Shown piece after piece: positions 34,890 to 44,627 of a DNA stretch of 64,000 nucleotides; the stretch's first letter is position 1; the number at the start of each line of letters is the position of its first letter. The notes beneath the pieces are model-generated. The model did not search any database and had not been told where the DNA came from. It saw only the letters and a list, made by a program, of their open reading frames with translations. A program made the translations under genes and the position numbers. This DNA is from Arcobacter sp. LA11 (GTDB lineage: Bacteria; Campylobacterota; Campylobacteria; Campylobacterales; Arcobacteraceae). The stretch is from positions 124,001 through 188,000 of the forward strand of contig NZ_BDIR01000006.1 of assembly GCF_001895145.1 (NCBI RefSeq), written 5' to 3'.

Positions 34890-37800
34890 CTAATTAAATT
34901 CTTGAATAATTTTTTCTAATTCAACTACAGGAGGATTTGGAAGTTGAGGATAAGCTTTTTGAACAGCGCTTGTTACCCATTGAGGATAAATTCTAAAGTT
35001 TAGTTTTACAATAGCAGTTAAAGGATATAAAAGTTCTTCGCCTTCATCTATTTTTATCTCATAAGATTCAACTCTTCTTTCTCCTGCTTTTATTCTCGTA
35101 TCACTTAATAGTTTTTCATATCTCCAAAAAAGTAATCCTACAGGCTTTCCATCTTTATCTCCAAATACTTTCATAAATGGTCTTGCATCTTCACCTAAGT
35201 TACCATCTTCTTTTAATTTACCTGATTCAAATACAACTTTTCCAGTTCTATCTTTAACTGTAATATCTAACCATAACTCTCTAAAGTCAGCAACTCCTGT
35301 TGGAAGATGATGCCCTGCACCGACATTTTTCACTCCGACATCAATTTTTGTTCCATCAATATTTACGTCAAGCTGGGCTGATGTTCTAAGAAGCTGTAAG
35401 GTTTGGTCTTCATGTTCACTACTTTTAAGTCCAGATAAGAAGTGATTTGAACCTGCAAAATAATGCACCTTTACATCATCTTTTATTTTTCCACCATCAG
35501 TAGAACGACCCCTTAAAGGTGATAATTGATCATCTTTTAAATAAGTCATATGACAATCTATACAAGACTTATGTTTTGTAGGATCACTTGGATTATTAAA
35601 AGGTGAGTTTTCCCATTCTTTAAATGTTGATACGATTTTACTACCACTTCCAGGAGTAAATTCATCATGACAAGAAGCACAATATACACTATCTTTGTAT
35701 ACTGGTTTCATATAGCTTTTAATATGTGCCTCAGGTTTTGAATTAATAAATTTTTCACTCAACCATTGAGCAGCTTCATTATTGGTATCTTCAAAGGTAT
35801 ATTTCTGACGTTCTGTTAGATTTAAAGTATAAGCTGCGTTTCCACCTGCATCTTCAATTTTAGTAATTCGATGACAAGCAACACAAGAAACACCCTCTTC
35901 TAATTTTGTATTTCCATGAACTTTTAATTCTTCAATTAAAGTTTTAGCTCCACTTTCAAAAAACTTATCCATAGTAGGTGTAGTTTTATCTACTAACCCA
36001 GTAGTAATAGCACTTGGATTATGACAACTCATACACCATTTTCTAAATTCTTCTCCTTCAGTTTGTGCAGCTATATTTTCAACTACAAGATAATAAGGAT
36101 TTGTACCTACTAAATTCTTATGATTAGAATCTGCCCATTGATTAAATATTTCGCTATGACATGATTTACATTTTGCAGAGTTTGTCCAATCTTCTACATG
36201 GTATTTTTCCACCTCATCTTCAAGTTTAATCCAAGAAGATAAATATCGTAAATTCTCCTTTGCAGTTACATAATCATGTAATGCATCCATATTTTCTTTT
36301 AATTTTTTACTCATTTTTTCAGGATCAGCAGGAGTTAATTCTGCTTTTTCATCAGCTCCCATCCCTCCTTGAGTATCTCTTGCAATTCTTACATAATCTG
36401 CAAGTGGTGTTTTTGATATATATCCTTTATCAACATTATCATGTCCTATACTTGCATCTTCTTTTTTATCAAGTTTTGTATCTGCAAATAAAAAGCCATT
36501 TGTAAAGTTAAAACCTTCAAAATGACATGAATTACAGCTCATCCAAAAATCACCTGCCATTGGTATATCTTTATGTGTATTTGTATTAGCATTATTAAAC
36601 AAAGTTTTCCCAAGTCTTAACTTTTTTGATAGAGGATCATTTTCTACAACTTTAGAAAAAGAATCTTTTTGTACAGTAACTCTTGCAAAAGGATGACTGC
36701 CTCCACTATCAAGTAAAGTCATATCTAAACTTGCTGCATTTTGTACATAGATGTTGTTATTAGTAGGATGAGTTATAAGTGCTTGAGGATTAGTTTCATT
36801 TGGATAAGCTCTTAATATTTGAGTTACTTTTGCACCTTTTCCACTTCTATTTCCTCTTTTTCTATGTCTTTTTTTCTTAGCATTTCCAGTACTTCTTCCA
36901 ATATTTAAAACCATAACATCTTCGCTTCCAGCAAGAGTAACAAATGCCTTTGCACCATCTTTAGAAAAAGCTAAATCCCAAGGATTTGATACAATCATTG
37001 TTCGGTTATTATTATCTTGAACATTTATAGATTTAAATAGATGTTTTCTTTTTTGTGCTAATTCTTTTTCTAAGCCTTTTTCTAATGATATAATAGAAAC
37101 CGTAGGGAAGATAGTTGATTGAAATTGAAACTTGTGGTCAAAATTCCATAACACATGGGGAAGCCAAGCTTCTTTTCCATTTGGTTTAATTTCAATATCA
37201 TCTAAAAGTCTTGGTTTTCCTTGTGATACAAATTCGTCATCATTATGTGTTGAGTGCAAAGTAATTGTTTTAAGTCTAGCTAAACTTCTACTATCATATA
37301 TAGAAACCATACCAATCATAGCATGAGAGACAAGTAATCTTCCATCATCTGTTAAAGCTAATCCTCTAGGAGTTTTATCTGTTTTGATTGTATTTAAAAC
37401 TTCAAATGTTTTATCATCTATTATTAGAAGCTCATTATCTTCATAAATAGATACAAAAAAGTATTTATTTTGTTTATCATAAACTATTCCATGAGGTCTA
37501 TTATTAGTGTTGATTGTTTTAATGATTTCATTATTCGAATTTAAAAAATAAACTCTATTTTTCATAAAATCTGTAACAGCATATACAGATTCATCATCAT
37601 TAAATGCAATTCTTCTTATATCTTTTCCTAATACTTTTTCAAATATTTTATCACCAGTTTTTGCATCAATTTTACTAACACTTCCCCCATCTAAGTTTGC
37701 ACTATAAATATATTTTGTATCTTTTGTTAAATATAAGGCTGAACTACTTTGACTAGAATATGAAAGTGTAGGAATAAGAAATGCCAAAATTGCAATACTA

Positions 37801-38252
37801 GCAACTAAACCTTGTCTTTTTAGTCTATATTCTTTAGCTTTATTTTTTCTTCTAATATTTGCATTTGAAAACATTGAGTGATACCATAAAAAGAAAACTA
37901 GTAAAAAAGAACCATATAAATGTATATTAAAAGAGTAAACACCCCACTCATCTCCACCTCTATTTCCTATAAAGAAAAGATAAAAACCACTAATAGTAAC
38001 TAATAATAATACAATACCTAGAAACATTCCATTTCCACTATTTCTTCTTTTTGCAACAATATTTTTTCTATATTTATAAGTATGCATATTAACAAATGGA
38101 ATAATCAAAACAACAGAAACAATAATAGAAGTAATAATATGAACTGCTTGTACAAGGGCAAAATATTCCCACTGAATATCTAAAATATCCCATTGTAGAA
38201 TTCCTGTAATAAACATAATAATAATTGAGATTTCAATCCAGATAGTTTTCAA
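34890..38252 (-). CDS. Hexahaem cytochrome c fused to beta-propeller and membrane anchor
   Basis: 1120 residues. Five membrane helices in the first 170 residues with His38, His112 and His124, which could hold b-type haem. Next a YVTN/YncE-like propeller (about 175-560; repeats such as YIYSANLDGGSVSKID and RPHGIVYD). Then six CxxCH sites: CNSCH (about 572), CKSCH (695), CMSCH (741), CVACH (791), CASCH (860) and CIDCH (897). The first lies in a peroxidase-like segment, the others in a cytochrome-c554-like segment. A C-terminal beta domain ends the protein. The periplasmic part could accept electrons from the quinone pool or hand them to metal. I know of no named homologue; function is open. Confidence 0.8.
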   Translation of the reverse strand: MKTIWIEISIIIMFITGILQWDILDIQWEYFALVQAVHIITSIIVSVVLIIPFVNMHTYKYRKNIVAKRRNSGNGMFLGIVLLLVTISGFYLFFIGNRGGDEWGVYSFNIHLYGSFLLVFFLWYHSMFSNANIRRKNKAKEYRLKRQGLVASIAILAFLIPTLSYSSQSSSALYLTKDTKYIYSANLDGGSVSKIDAKTGDKIFEKVLGKDIRRIAFNDDESVYAVTDFMKNRVYFLNSNNEIIKTINTNNRPHGIVYDKQNKYFFVSIYEDNELLIIDDKTFEVLNTIKTDKTPRGLALTDDGRLLVSHAMIGMVSIYDSRSLARLKTITLHSTHNDDEFVSQGKPRLLDDIEIKPNGKEAWLPHVLWNFDHKFQFQSTIFPTVSIISLEKGLEKELAQKRKHLFKSINVQDNNNRTMIVSNPWDLAFSKDGAKAFVTLAGSEDVMVLNIGRSTGNAKKKRHRKRGNRSGKGAKVTQILRAYPNETNPQALITHPTNNNIYVQNAASLDMTLLDSGGSHPFARVTVQKDSFSKVVENDPLSKKLRLGKTLFNNANTNTHKDIPMAGDFWMSCNSCHFEGFNFTNGFLFADTKLDKKEDASIGHDNVDKGYISKTPLADYVRIARDTQGGMGADEKAELTPADPEKMSKKLKENMDALHDYVTAKENLRYLSSWIKLEDEVEKYHVEDWTNSAKCKSCHSEIFNQWADSNHKNLVGTNPYYLVVENIAAQTEGEEFRKWCMSCHNPSAITTGLVDKTTPTMDKFFESGAKTLIEELKVHGNTKLEEGVSCVACHRITKIEDAGGNAAYTLNLTERQKYTFEDTNNEAAQWLSEKFINSKPEAHIKSYMKPVYKDSVYCASCHDEFTPGSGSKIVSTFKEWENSPFNNPSDPTKHKSCIDCHMTYLKDDQLSPLRGRSTDGGKIKDDVKVHYFAGSNHFLSGLKSSEHEDQTLQLLRTSAQLDVNIDGTKIDVGVKNVGAGHHLPTGVADFRELWLDITVKDRTGKVVFESGKLKEDGNLGEDARPFMKVFGDKDGKPVGLLFWRYEKLLSDTRIKAGERRVESYEIKIDEGEELLYPLTAIVKLNFRIYPQWVTSAVQKAYPQLPNPPVVELEKIIQEFN

Positions 38253-38279
38253 TCTTTAACCTTTAATTTTTTTAAATAT

Positions 38280-38298
38280 GATAATGAGTATTAATTAT
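38280..38298. promoter_or_regulatory. Weak Fur-like site upstream of the hexahaem gene
   Basis: GATAATGAGTATTAATTAT keeps the first half-site GATAATGA intact but scores only 12 of 19. Placement, 28 bases before the gene, is suitable. Confidence 0.35.
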
Positions 38299-38364
38299 AC
38301 AAAAAAATTATTGATAGTATTCTTAATATCGAAAATGAGTATCAAAATGTATTAAAGAAGGAAA

Positions 38365-38388
38365 CTCCCACTCTTGATAGAGTGGGAG
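38365..38388 (-). terminator. Hairpin terminator after the 670-residue gene
   Basis: CTCCCACTC / GAGTGGGAG perfect nine-base stem, six-base loop, GC-rich compared with its surroundings. It lies 20 bases after the stop on the minus strand; the following T stretch is short. Confidence 0.7.
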
Positions 38389-38407
38389 AAAAAAAGAAAT
38401 GACTATT

Positions 38408-40420
38408 TTATTTAGAAAGTTTTACTTTCCCTGCCATTGTCATTGCAGTACCATATTTCCCACCAGCTTTATTAATTGCAGGAACATTATCTTCATCGTT
38501 ATTAGTAGTTTTCATATCTATTGTTTCATATTCACCAGAATCTAATAACCACTCAGCTAATTGTGCTCCTGTAGTTGTAGAATTACCATTTACAACAATT
38601 TGAAACCAAGAAGTAAATCTATCAGTTAAATTTTTTAACTCTAATACAGATTCTTTTTCGCTACCTGCATTTTTTAAGTTGTTAATTGCATCTCTAAGAC
38701 CACCACTAACTGCACCAATTGAATAAGGAGTATATTCTTTTGTAGCATCTACATAAGTTCCTAAATCTTTATCAAACATATTTTTTTCAATAGCAATAAA
38801 TAAAGCTCTTGCTTCTTTTCTATAACTTTCATCTTGTGTTGCCAAAAATGCTGCTGTTAAACCACGAACTACAGCAAATTGAGTTCCTACATCAAGACCT
38901 TTTTTAGAACTATCTTTTAAATTATATGTACTTGCATATAATCCATTTGAATCTTTTAAGTTTTTAATTAAGAAATCAGCTTGAGTTTTTATAATACCTA
39001 ATGCTTCTTTACCCTGTGTAGATTCTAAAGATTTAGCACCATCAGCTGAACCATAACCAACTGGTAAGGCATCAATTGATCTTTGGAAAATTCTTAATGC
39101 TTCAATTGAATAAGCAGCATCAAAAGTTGTAAGCATTGAACCTTTTTTACCATTAAACGTATCAACTAAAGTTCCAGCTTTTTTATCAAAGTGAATTGTT
39201 GAAATATTTTCAAATAATAAATTTTGTACGTTTGCAGCAGCAGAAAATGCATCATCAGCTTTTACATCATTTGCTCTATTTGCATCAGTATTTGCTTTTG
39301 GTGCATTTTTAAATGGATCACCATCAAATACACTTAAGAATGCTGGGTTTTGATTTGTATTGTTAGTTCTTTGATCAGAATATGCATAAAATTCAGAAAT
39401 TGGCCATAACATTCCCCACGTATCTCTTAAAGTTGATTGACCTTCTTTAACTTTTAAAGATGCAATAGATTTTGTACCATTTTTTTGTCCTTCTTTAACT
39501 GTTACTTTATTTGCAAACCATACTGGTTTTGAAGCATCATAAGAAGGGGTAAAAGAAACGCCTAATTTCTTACCATCATATCCAAGTTTTTCTTGCATAA
39601 AAAGAATTCTTTCCCAAGCAAGTTCAGTTAAAATTGCACCATTTACACCATCTGCTGAAGATACACCAAGTGCATGTTTTCCATCATGATCCATAGTTGA
39701 ACTTGAAGCTTCTACTTCTTCATCATTTTCGATAATATGCATTCCACCTAAGAAATCTTGTGCCCACATAGTATCTTTTAATAATGCTCCACCAAATGCT
39801 GCAGGATTAAATGTTTTGTCCATTCCGTCTTCAACCCATGCAAGAGTTTTATAATCTCTTAAATATGCAGGAATTGCCGTCTTAACAGTAGATTCTTTGC
39901 CATGTTTAAAAACAACAATTTCATCATTATTTACAACAGTTAAATCAATTTTTTGAGCAAACTCTGGCATACCAGAAATATATGGAAGTGCAGTTGGATG
40001 CATATTTAGAGGTAAAATTTCTGGGTCATTTCCAGTTATTTTTGCAAATTTGATAAATCTTTTTGCAAGAGAAGTCATGTCTCCACCTCTTTTTGCATTA
40101 AGAAGCCCATTTACTAAATGTGGTCCCATTTTTGATTGATAGTTTAATGCATACATAGCTTCTTCTGAGTATTCATAACTTTCAATTCCTGCTGTATAAT
40201 CAAACTGTGTTGGTTGATTAATTGCATTTGGGTCAAGTGTATCTAAATCTAGTCCTAAACCTTCTGCCATTGGTTCACCAGATAATTCAAATTCTGTATA
40301 TGCGAACATTGCTCCTGCTGTATCAAATCTTTTATCCATTACTTCAGTTTTTGTATTTGCTGAGTATAAAGATGATACAACTAAAGATGCCGCAAGTGAC
40401 ATTTTTACTATATTTTTCAT
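38408..40420 (-). CDS. Unknown 670-residue exported protein
   Basis: Signal peptide about 1-20 (MKNIVKMSLAASLVVSSLYSA). The long soluble body is rich in Ala, Asp and Asn. The C-terminal third (about 440-600) shows helical hairpin repeats (DAAYSIEALRIFQRSI, QADFLIKNLKDSNGLYAST, FAVVRGLTAAFLATQDESYR) like an alpha/alpha-toroid, the fold of six-hairpin glycosidases, but no catalytic motif was identified. The middle has a possible metal site (MDHDGKHALG). A Fur box lies at 40492-40510. Probably periplasmic or surface-located and iron-regulated; no known function. Confidence 0.75.
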   Translation of the reverse strand: MKNIVKMSLAASLVVSSLYSANTKTEVMDKRFDTAGAMFAYTEFELSGEPMAEGLGLDLDTLDPNAINQPTQFDYTAGIESYEYSEEAMYALNYQSKMGPHLVNGLLNAKRGGDMTSLAKRFIKFAKITGNDPEILPLNMHPTALPYISGMPEFAQKIDLTVVNNDEIVVFKHGKESTVKTAIPAYLRDYKTLAWVEDGMDKTFNPAAFGGALLKDTMWAQDFLGGMHIIENDEEVEASSSTMDHDGKHALGVSSADGVNGAILTELAWERILFMQEKLGYDGKKLGVSFTPSYDASKPVWFANKVTVKEGQKNGTKSIASLKVKEGQSTLRDTWGMLWPISEFYAYSDQRTNNTNQNPAFLSVFDGDPFKNAPKANTDANRANDVKADDAFSAAANVQNLLFENISTIHFDKKAGTLVDTFNGKKGSMLTTFDAAYSIEALRIFQRSIDALPVGYGSADGAKSLESTQGKEALGIIKTQADFLIKNLKDSNGLYASTYNLKDSSKKGLDVGTQFAVVRGLTAAFLATQDESYRKEARALFIAIEKNMFDKDLGTYVDATKEYTPYSIGAVSGGLRDAINNLKNAGSEKESVLELKNLTDRFTSWFQIVVNGNSTTTGAQLAEWLLDSGEYETIDMKTTNNDEDNVPAINKAGGKYGTAMTMAGKVKLSK

Positions 40421-40491
40421 TAAAGTCCTTTTTATTTTTGAAAACGATTATCAGAATTGTAAAAAAAATAAGCTTAATAACGGGTTAATTT

Positions 40492-40510
40492 GATACTAAT
40501 TATCATTAAT
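40492..40510. promoter_or_regulatory. Fur box for the 670-residue exported protein
   Basis: GATACTAATTATCATTAAT scores 14 of 19. It differs from the feo box at 3922 at one position. Confidence 0.6.
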
Positions 40511-40524
40511 AAATGAAATTGACT

Positions 40525-41745
40525 CTAATTTTTAGATAAATAAAAAGTCTTTTCTCCAATAAAACGTCCCTGAAAGATATTTTTGTTAGTATTTAAAGGT
40601 ATTTCTGTAGTTATCAAATATATCTTATTGTTTTGTTTTAGGTAGTTTGCATTGTTAATATAATAATGATCAACTACTCGATTATTATACTTTTCTCTTA
40701 ATATTTCAATACTTCTATTGCTAATAATTAACCTATTTTTTTCATCTATTTTATTAATTATTTGTTCAATTGGAGATATTTCTTCATCATAAATTACAAT
40801 ATTATATAAATTAAAAAATAGAATTAAAACTACTAAAGAATAACTATTTTTTATACTTTGAGAAATAAAAATTATTGTGATAAAAACTAAAGGTATCAAA
40901 TGACGCAGATTATCTGGGTTTTGTGCTAAAAGTATCCATGATAAATAAAAAATAAAAAGAACATACAAAAATGTAAAGCTTTTTTGATATTTAAAAAAAG
41001 AGTAAAAAAGAACTATAAAAGGAATATTTGCAAATGAAAAAATGTTTTCATACCAAGAAAGTTGACTATTTTGTCCCGTTCCCCATAAGTTAAAATGCCC
41101 TAAAATAAAACGTTCTGCTTCATAAATATATAATATTCCATTTGTGAAAAATATATAAAATACAAAAATTAAAGTAGTTATAAAAAACCAAATAAGTAAC
41201 TGTTTCAAATTACTTTTTTTCACAATAAAAAGATAGATTAAACCAACTACATAAAAGATTAAATAAGACGGCCTTGAAAATAGAGCTATTGAAAATACTA
41301 TTCCACTAGTTTTGCTTTTATTTACTTCAAGTAAATATAAACCTAAAAATAAAAAAAACAACCCAACACTATCACTTAACATAGATAATGAAAGATTTAC
41401 TAAATACGGACTTGATAAAGAAAGAAAAAAAGCTATTAAAGCTACTTTCTCATCACTTAACTTTTTCACATATAAAAATATAATAAAAGGTAATAAAATA
41501 GCAGATAATGAAGTAAGGATAAATAAAGAGTATTTACTATCAGATATAAATATATTTATAAATTTGCCAGCTATTATAACAAAAGGATATCCAGGGAAAT
41601 GGGGAGAGAAATCAATAATGCTAAAATTATCAATTCCTCTTGCTAGAAATAAAGCATCATCATTATAGTATGAGGGAGGGAATGAAAAAATAAATAAGGC
41701 ATAAAGAAAAGTCATTATACCTATAGTTATTTTATAATTATTCAT
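40525..41745 (-). CDS. GT39-like polytopic membrane glycosyltransferase
   Basis: 406 residues with about ten membrane helices. The first extramembranous loop carries the acidic YYNDDALFLARG at about 27-38, matching the Asp of ArnT/PMT-type GT-C enzymes, and PHFPGYPFVIIAGK follows. It would use a polyprenyl-linked sugar at the outer face of the inner membrane (family knowledge). Starts one base after the stop of the 185-residue gene, last in the FTR1 operon. A sugar transferase in an iron-permease operon is unusual. Confidence 0.75.
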   Translation of the reverse strand: MNNYKITIGIMTFLYALFIFSFPPSYYNDDALFLARGIDNFSIIDFSPHFPGYPFVIIAGKFINIFISDSKYSLFILTSLSAILLPFIIFLYVKKLSDEKVALIAFFLSLSSPYLVNLSLSMLSDSVGLFFLFLGLYLLEVNKSKTSGIVFSIALFSRPSYLIFYVVGLIYLFIVKKSNLKQLLIWFFITTLIFVFYIFFTNGILYIYEAERFILGHFNLWGTGQNSQLSWYENIFSFANIPFIVLFYSFFKYQKSFTFLYVLFIFYLSWILLAQNPDNLRHLIPLVFITIIFISQSIKNSYSLVVLILFFNLYNIVIYDEEISPIEQIINKIDEKNRLIISNRSIEILREKYNNRVVDHYYINNANYLKQNNKIYLITTEIPLNTNKNIFQGRFIGEKTFYLSKN

Positions 41746-42303
41746 CTATAATGATTTTAAAATCTTTATAGCTATTTCTTGGTTCTTTTGGTATTCTTCA
41801 ATATTTATAGGTTTAGCTCCAACGCCAAATAAACCAGGATTACCTATAGATTCTATACATTTTTTTATAGCTTGATTTAATTTTTTATTTGTTTCTTCAC
41901 TTAAACTTGGTGATAATATTTTATAAAATTTATTTGCTTTTGCTAACATAACTTTCGCAATGTTAAATTGTTTAATATTTTTTAGTCCACCATCTAATCT
42001 TCTTTGAATTTCAGAAGCAATTGAAACATTTAACCATTTTACTATAGCTGATTTATCTTTCTTATCAATTGCATTTTTTAAGCCTTCAAATAATAAAGAA
42101 TTAAACTCCACGCTTAAATACTGATAGTTTTCTTTATATTTAAAAAAAATAGTTTTAGCACTTTGAAAATCATCATCATTAATAGATTTTAATATTGCTT
42201 CTTTTGAATCTATCGTTGGTTCTTTCCCAGCTGCTGCATAAGAATATGCATGTAAATTAATTGATGTAACAATTGCTACAATAAAAAGTAAAACTAGTCT
42301 CAT
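41746..42303 (-). CDS. Helical exported protein of the FTR1 operon
   Basis: 185 residues. Signal peptide about 1-19 (ends NLHAYS). The mature part is all helical (AKTIFFKYKENYQYLSVEF, IKQFNIAKVMLAKANKFYKI) and ends GNPGLFGVGAKPINIEEY. The layout recalls the helical periplasmic regions found fused to some bacterial FTR1 permeases, so it could be a periplasmic partner of the FTR1 at 43703, but I cannot show homology. Eighteen bases after the FAD gene; one-base spacing to the GT39-like gene. Confidence 0.65.
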   Translation of the reverse strand: MRLVLLFIVAIVTSINLHAYSYAAAGKEPTIDSKEAILKSINDDDFQSAKTIFFKYKENYQYLSVEFNSLLFEGLKNAIDKKDKSAIVKWLNVSIASEIQRRLDGGLKNIKQFNIAKVMLAKANKFYKILSPSLSEETNKKLNQAIKKCIESIGNPGLFGVGAKPINIEEYQKNQEIAIKILKSL

Positions 42304-42321
42304 TTTTTTCCTTTATTTAAA

Positions 42322-43716
42322 TTATGCGACACTTTTTGTTTCGATAACTGTTTTTTCATTTCTATGATTATAAATCTTTTCTTTCGTATGACTTTTATTA
42401 TTTAAGATTTTTTGTGCAGCCATAAGCCCTGTTTCCATAGCAGTATCTAGAAAAATATATCTAAATGTCCCTTGACGCCCTGCCATTATAAGATTTTGAA
42501 AGTTGTTTAAATATTTAATCGTTTTATCTCTTTTTTCATTATAATCTATATCCATAAGAGTATAAGCATGTTCTGTTGAAAAAGAAAAATAGTCAACTAT
42601 TTTATCTTCAATTTCAAACTTCAATCTTTTTAAATCTTTTTTTACTAATTCTAAAAGTTCATCTTCATCCATATTCCAAATTTCATCATTCTTATTACAT
42701 GGAATTTCCAACATAATAGAACTTTTTCCTTCAGGAGACATTGAACTAGATCTTCTTTTGGGTTCTTGAATTCTTGTTGGTAACAAATCATAATCACTTA
42801 CATATTGCCAAGTATGTGGTGAAAAGTCTTCTATATCTAAACCTATACATAAAAATCTTAAGCTTCTAAATTTTAAACCACTTTCAAAACCAAGTTTTTT
42901 AGACATCTCATTTAAAGGCATTGTTGATATGATTTCTTTTGCTTCGTAAGTACTATTTAAAGTATGTACTAATTGAATTTTATTATTTGCATAAATAAAT
43001 TTTTCTACTGCTTCATTTAAAATAATTTCTCCACCTAAAGATTCAAACTTTTCTGCCATTTTTTTAGGAAGTCCACCAAATCCATATTTTGGATATCTAT
43101 AATTAATAGCATAAGTACGAGCAGTTTTTTTATTTTTAAAAAATAGTTTTTTTATTACATCTTTTAAATCAATCAAAGAAATTCTTTGCCCTGCCCAATC
43201 TGCGCTTAATTTTTCGGGCTTTACTCCCCATAGTTTTTGCGTATATGGTCCAAAAAAATTCTTATATAATGTTCTTCCAAAACGAGAACTAATCCAAGAT
43301 TTAAAATTAGTATCATCAGGTTTTACTAATTTAAATAAAATCTTTAATGTATCAAAAAAAGCGCCAACTAACAGCTTTATAGGAGCTACTTTAAAAAGGG
43401 TTTTCAAATTTAGAGGATATTCATATATTCTATTTTGATGAAGAATTACTGAACTTCTTTTTGCAATTAATAAATCATCTCCAAGAACCTCTTCCACAAA
43501 AGAAAGTAGAACTTCATTATTTGTAATAAACCTATGTCCTCCATAATCAAATCTATATGTTTCATCTCCAGATTGTAGGATTTCTGTTTTACATTGTCCT
43601 CCAACCATATTTTCTTTTTCAAGAATTATAACTTTTTTACCATTTTTAGCAAGCTCGATACCAGCCATAAGACCAGCAACCCCTCCACCAATGATTAAAA
43701 TATCAGATTTTTTCAT
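42322..43716 (-). CDS. FAD-dependent oxidoreductase, UGM/amine-oxidase-like
   Basis: 464 residues. N-terminal FAD Rossmann motif IIGGGVAGLMAGIELAKNG at about 8-26 and Glu of VIILEKE. RFDYGGHRF at about 54-62 and FFGPYTQKLWGVKPEKLS resemble UDP-galactopyranose mutase and protoporphyrinogen-oxidase-like proteins. A C-terminal FAD-contact motif (MAGRQGTFRYIFLDTAMETG) is present. Reaction unknown. It overlaps ftr1 by 14 bases, so the two are coupled, and lies before the helical exported protein. It could be a cell-envelope sugar enzyme (with the GT39-like gene) or a redox partner for iron import. Confidence 0.8.
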   Translation of the reverse strand: MKKSDILIIGGGVAGLMAGIELAKNGKKVIILEKENMVGGQCKTEILQSGDETYRFDYGGHRFITNNEVLLSFVEEVLGDDLLIAKRSSVILHQNRIYEYPLNLKTLFKVAPIKLLVGAFFDTLKILFKLVKPDDTNFKSWISSRFGRTLYKNFFGPYTQKLWGVKPEKLSADWAGQRISLIDLKDVIKKLFFKNKKTARTYAINYRYPKYGFGGLPKKMAEKFESLGGEIILNEAVEKFIYANNKIQLVHTLNSTYEAKEIISTMPLNEMSKKLGFESGLKFRSLRFLCIGLDIEDFSPHTWQYVSDYDLLPTRIQEPKRRSSSMSPEGKSSIMLEIPCNKNDEIWNMDEDELLELVKKDLKRLKFEIEDKIVDYFSFSTEHAYTLMDIDYNEKRDKTIKYLNNFQNLIMAGRQGTFRYIFLDTAMETGLMAAQKILNNKSHTKEKIYNHRNEKTVIETKSVA

Positions 43717-44521
43717 AAGCGTAAGTTCTCTTCCATAAGAAAATTGCTGTAAACATGTATAATGACCAAGAAATTAGATGTAATAATGTAGGAGAAGAGT
43801 TATATCCAAATAACGCTCTTAAGAATGTTCCAAATAAACCTCTATCATCCAAAATAAACGATATATCATAAACTACAGGGATAAAGGTAGGTATTAGTTC
43901 GCTTGCTTGCATCATAGATATAGCACTTCCGAAAAGTCCACCTGCAATAATTAAAATTAAAAGTCCTGTATATTTAAAAAATGATTTTAAAGGAATATTT
44001 TTTGCACCTTTCATAAGTGCATAGACTAAAATAAGTGAAGTAATTAAGCCTATAACAGCTCCAATCAAACCTTCTTGCATTGTAAAGCCTTCTGTTAAAG
44101 TCAATGAAGAGAAGAATAATACTGTCTCAAACCCTTCTCTTAAAACTGCTAGAAACGCTAAAAAAACCATGCCTAGAATATTACCTCTTGTCACAAGACT
44201 TTTTAAATTTTCTTCAATTTCACCTTTTATTTGTTTTGATTGATTTGCCATCCATACAACCATATAAGATAAAACAACCGTTGCAAAAAGTAAAATAAAA
44301 ATCATCAAATAATGCTGGTAGAGTTCATTATCCATACCATAAATAATTACTTGAAATATATATGCGATAAAAAGAGATACTATTAAACCAAAGACAACAC
44401 CTAAATAGATATATTTGTTATATTTTTTTGCTTGAAGTTTACCTAAATATGAGAGAATAATACCTACTATTAGAAAAGCTTCTAAACCTTCTCTAAATGT
44501 AATTAAAAAACTTGCTAACAT
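43703..44521 (-). CDS. ftr1: FTR1-family iron permease
   Basis: 272 residues, seven membrane helices. The two FTR1 REGxE signatures are FREGLEAF (about 9-16) and LREGFETV (about 128-135), which form the iron path in the family. Imports Fe(III), usually with a ferroxidase or a periplasmic partner (P19/EfeO); none of these lies next to it. First gene of a four-gene operon behind a Fur box. Uptake role is well supported; the mechanism of this version is not. Confidence 0.92.
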   Translation of the reverse strand: MLASFLITFREGLEAFLIVGIILSYLGKLQAKKYNKYIYLGVVFGLIVSLFIAYIFQVIIYGMDNELYQHYLMIFILLFATVVLSYMVVWMANQSKQIKGEIEENLKSLVTRGNILGMVFLAFLAVLREGFETVLFFSSLTLTEGFTMQEGLIGAVIGLITSLILVYALMKGAKNIPLKSFFKYTGLLILIIAGGLFGSAISMMQASELIPTFIPVVYDISFILDDRGLFGTFLRALFGYNSSPTLLHLISWSLYMFTAIFLWKRTYAYEKI

Positions 44522-44543
44522 TAATTTCCTTGCTACTAACTAT

Positions 44544-44562
44544 AATAATCGTTATCATTTTA
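44544..44562. promoter_or_regulatory. Fur box for the FTR1 operon
   Basis: On the minus strand TAAAATGATAACGATTATT scores 14 of 19. It lies 22 bases upstream of ftr1. Confidence 0.6.
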
Positions 44563-44600
44563 TAATTTATAACATGAATTTCTACTTAAATTAAGTCTAC

Positions 44601-44619
44601 AGAGGTAATACTAACCTCT
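44601..44619 (-). terminator. Hairpin after the L,D-transpeptidase gene
   Basis: AGAGGT / ACCTCT six-base stem downstream of the transpeptidase stop. The stem is short and there is no strong T-run, so the call is tentative. Confidence 0.4.
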
Positions 44620-44627
44620 ATATTAAA

